DNA of 5,846 nucleotides from Candidatus Kuenenbacteria bacterium CG10_big_fil_rev_8_21_14_0_10_36_11. Lineage in GTDB: Bacteria > Patescibacteriota > Patescibacteriia > UBA2196. This document shows positions 4,881-5,846 of the stretch, piece by piece (position 1 is the first letter of the stretch; the number at the start of each line of letters is the position of its first letter). The stretch is from positions 1 through 5,846 of the forward strand of contig PFBP01000046.1 in assembly GCA_002778535.1 (NCBI GenBank), in the 5' to 3' direction. Under the pieces are notes generated by a model that searched no databases, had not been told where the DNA came from, and saw only the letters and a program-made list of their open reading frames with translations. The position numbers and the translations under genes were made by a program.

Positions 4881-5840
4881 TTAATCTTTCATTCTATTGC
4901 CAGAATGGAATTTGCGATGAATATCTTTAAGCTGTTTATTAGTTACATGGGTATAAATTTGCGTGGTGGCAATATTCGCATGGCCCAAAAACTCCTGAAT
5001 AGAGCGAATGTCCACACCTTGCTCTAATAAATCAGTGGCATAAGAATGCCTTAAAGTATGCGGGGAGGTGGTCAAAGGCAGATCAGAAATTTTTGTGTAA
5101 TGTTTTACTAACCGCTCTACTGATCTAACTGTTAAACGCCTGGAATCTGTTTTTCTTGATTTGTAATTAACAAACAAAGCCTTATCAGCATCCTGGCGGG
5201 TGGCTAAATATTTCTTAATCCAGTTCAAAGCGCGCTCGGAAAAATAAACAGTGCGGGCTTTATCGCCCTTGCCAATCACTTGTACTTCCAAATCTTTTTT
5301 ATGGCTAAGATCCAGAAACTGATCACGATTAAGAGCAACCATTTCAGCCACGCGCAAGCCAGTAGAAAACAGCGTCTCTAAAATAGCGCGGTCGCGTAGT
5401 CCCGAAATACTTTTGTTGTCTGGCGCCAATAACAGTTTTTCAATTTGACCTAAATTTAAAAAATGAATAGTCTTTTCTTTGCTGGCATCTCTGGCCAGTT
5501 TTATTTTTTCCGCTGGCAAAGATAAAATATCTCGATCAGCAAAAAAATTTAACAAAGAGCGCAGAGCGATTAAATAATAAGTTTGGGTAGACTTTTTTAA
5601 ATATTTACCAGTATGCGAGTCTTTAAGCCGCGATAAAAATAAGCGATAATGCCAAACATGATCTGTATTAAACTCGTGCGGTTTTATATTTTCTGAATTA
5701 TCCAATTTTAAAAAATCAAAAAACTTTTTCAAAAAATTCGCGTAATTCTCTTGAGTTTTATTGGATAAACCTCTTTCAATCTCGCACCAATCTAAAAAAT
5801 CAGGGAGAAGTTGTCTGATTGTTTTATTTGACTTATTCAT
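4881..5840 (-). CDS. Tyrosine recombinase of the XerC/XerD type
   Basis: The 319-residue protein has an N-terminal SAM-like DNA-binding domain (about 6-105; FLDWCEIERGLSNKTQENY is typical of Xer proteins) and a C-terminal catalytic domain (about 125-300). All catalytic residues are present: R163 in STGLRVAEM, K191 in VIGKGDKAR, H261 and R264 in HTLRHSYATDLLEQG, H287 in FLGHANI, and the nucleophile Y296 in TTQIYTHV. Xer proteins resolve chromosome dimers at dif during division; related integrases move elements. The length and compact form fit a housekeeping Xer, and the neighbours show no other mobile-element genes. XerC and XerD cannot be told apart here, so no symbol is given. The ATG at 5840-5838 is the natural start, because the N-terminus then matches the family, but only six bases upstream are visible. 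No dif-like site was recognised in the window. Confidence 0.9.
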   Translation of the reverse strand: MNKSNKTIRQLLPDFLDWCEIERGLSNKTQENYANFLKKFFDFLKLDNSENIKPHEFNTDHVWHYRLFLSRLKDSHTGKYLKKSTQTYYLIALRSLLNFFADRDILSLPAEKIKLARDASKEKTIHFLNLGQIEKLLLAPDNKSISGLRDRAILETLFSTGLRVAEMVALNRDQFLDLSHKKDLEVQVIGKGDKARTVYFSERALNWIKKYLATRQDADKALFVNYKSRKTDSRRLTVRSVERLVKHYTKISDLPLTTSPHTLRHSYATDLLEQGVDIRSIQEFLGHANIATTQIYTHVTNKQLKDIHRKFHSGNRMKD

Positions 5841-5846
5841 AAATAT

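Noticed and set aside
4881..5840. The tyrosine recombinase as the integrase of an island inserted at tRNA-Thr
   Set aside because: The tRNA lies 1.9 kb away with ordinary cell-wall genes between, no repeat of the tRNA 3' end was found near the recombinase, and the protein looks like a housekeeping Xer.
1..5846. Alternative genetic code (TGA read as glycine, known in some Patescibacteria)
   Set aside because: All frames are complete without in-frame TGA, and the conserved glycines in the motifs are encoded by GGN.
1..5846. CRISPR array, defence operon or phage gene cluster
   Set aside because: No regularly spaced direct repeats and no such protein families were found; all genes except the small HExxH protein have ordinary housekeeping-type matches.

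Overview
This 5.8 kb window is AT-rich bacterial DNA. It has short intergenic gaps and small genes, no recognisable Shine-Dalgarno sequence before any visible start codon, and TAA as the stop codon of all seven coding regions. No in-frame TGA is needed, so the standard bacterial code fits. The gene styles (a tRNA without an encoded CCA, a coiled-coil M23 peptidase, a membrane-anchored TPR protein, a single Xer-type recombinase) and the scattered small palindromic repeats suggest a Patescibacteria/CPR-type genome. That placement is an inference from style, not from a marker gene.

Layout on the + strand: the C-terminal end of a serine D-Ala-D-Ala carboxypeptidase (1-216); triosephosphate isomerase tpiA (234-1037, with a possible start at 210 overlapping the upstream stop); class II fructose-bisphosphate aldolase (1082-1957); a membrane-anchored TPR protein (1967-2851); a palindromic repeat, tRNA-Thr(GGT) and a broken tRNA-like remnant (2852-3112); a secreted coiled-coil M23 peptidase (3113-4369); two adjacent repeat elements (4378-4438); and a small HExxH protein (4447-4860). 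A tyrosine recombinase of the XerC/XerD type lies on the - strand (4881-5840) and converges on the HExxH gene.

The genes fall into two themes. tpiA and the aldolase catalyse consecutive glycolytic steps (fructose-1,6-bisphosphate to DHAP plus GAP, and DHAP to GAP) and are probably co-transcribed with the TPR gene. The carboxypeptidase and the M23 peptidase both act on the peptidoglycan wall.

The most unusual feature is inside tpiA. A 42-nt block (405-446) has the sequence of an intergenic palindromic repeat in reverse orientation. It adds 14 in-frame residues in the region before beta-strand 3, which resembles the Rickettsia palindromic elements known to sit inside genes. Related hairpins occur at 2867-2901, inside the tRNA-like remnant at 3037-3054, and (ends only) at 4378-4409. 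A small-repeat family may therefore have touched a protein gene, a tRNA relic and two intergenic gaps here. No mobile-element operon, CRISPR array or defence system is visible.
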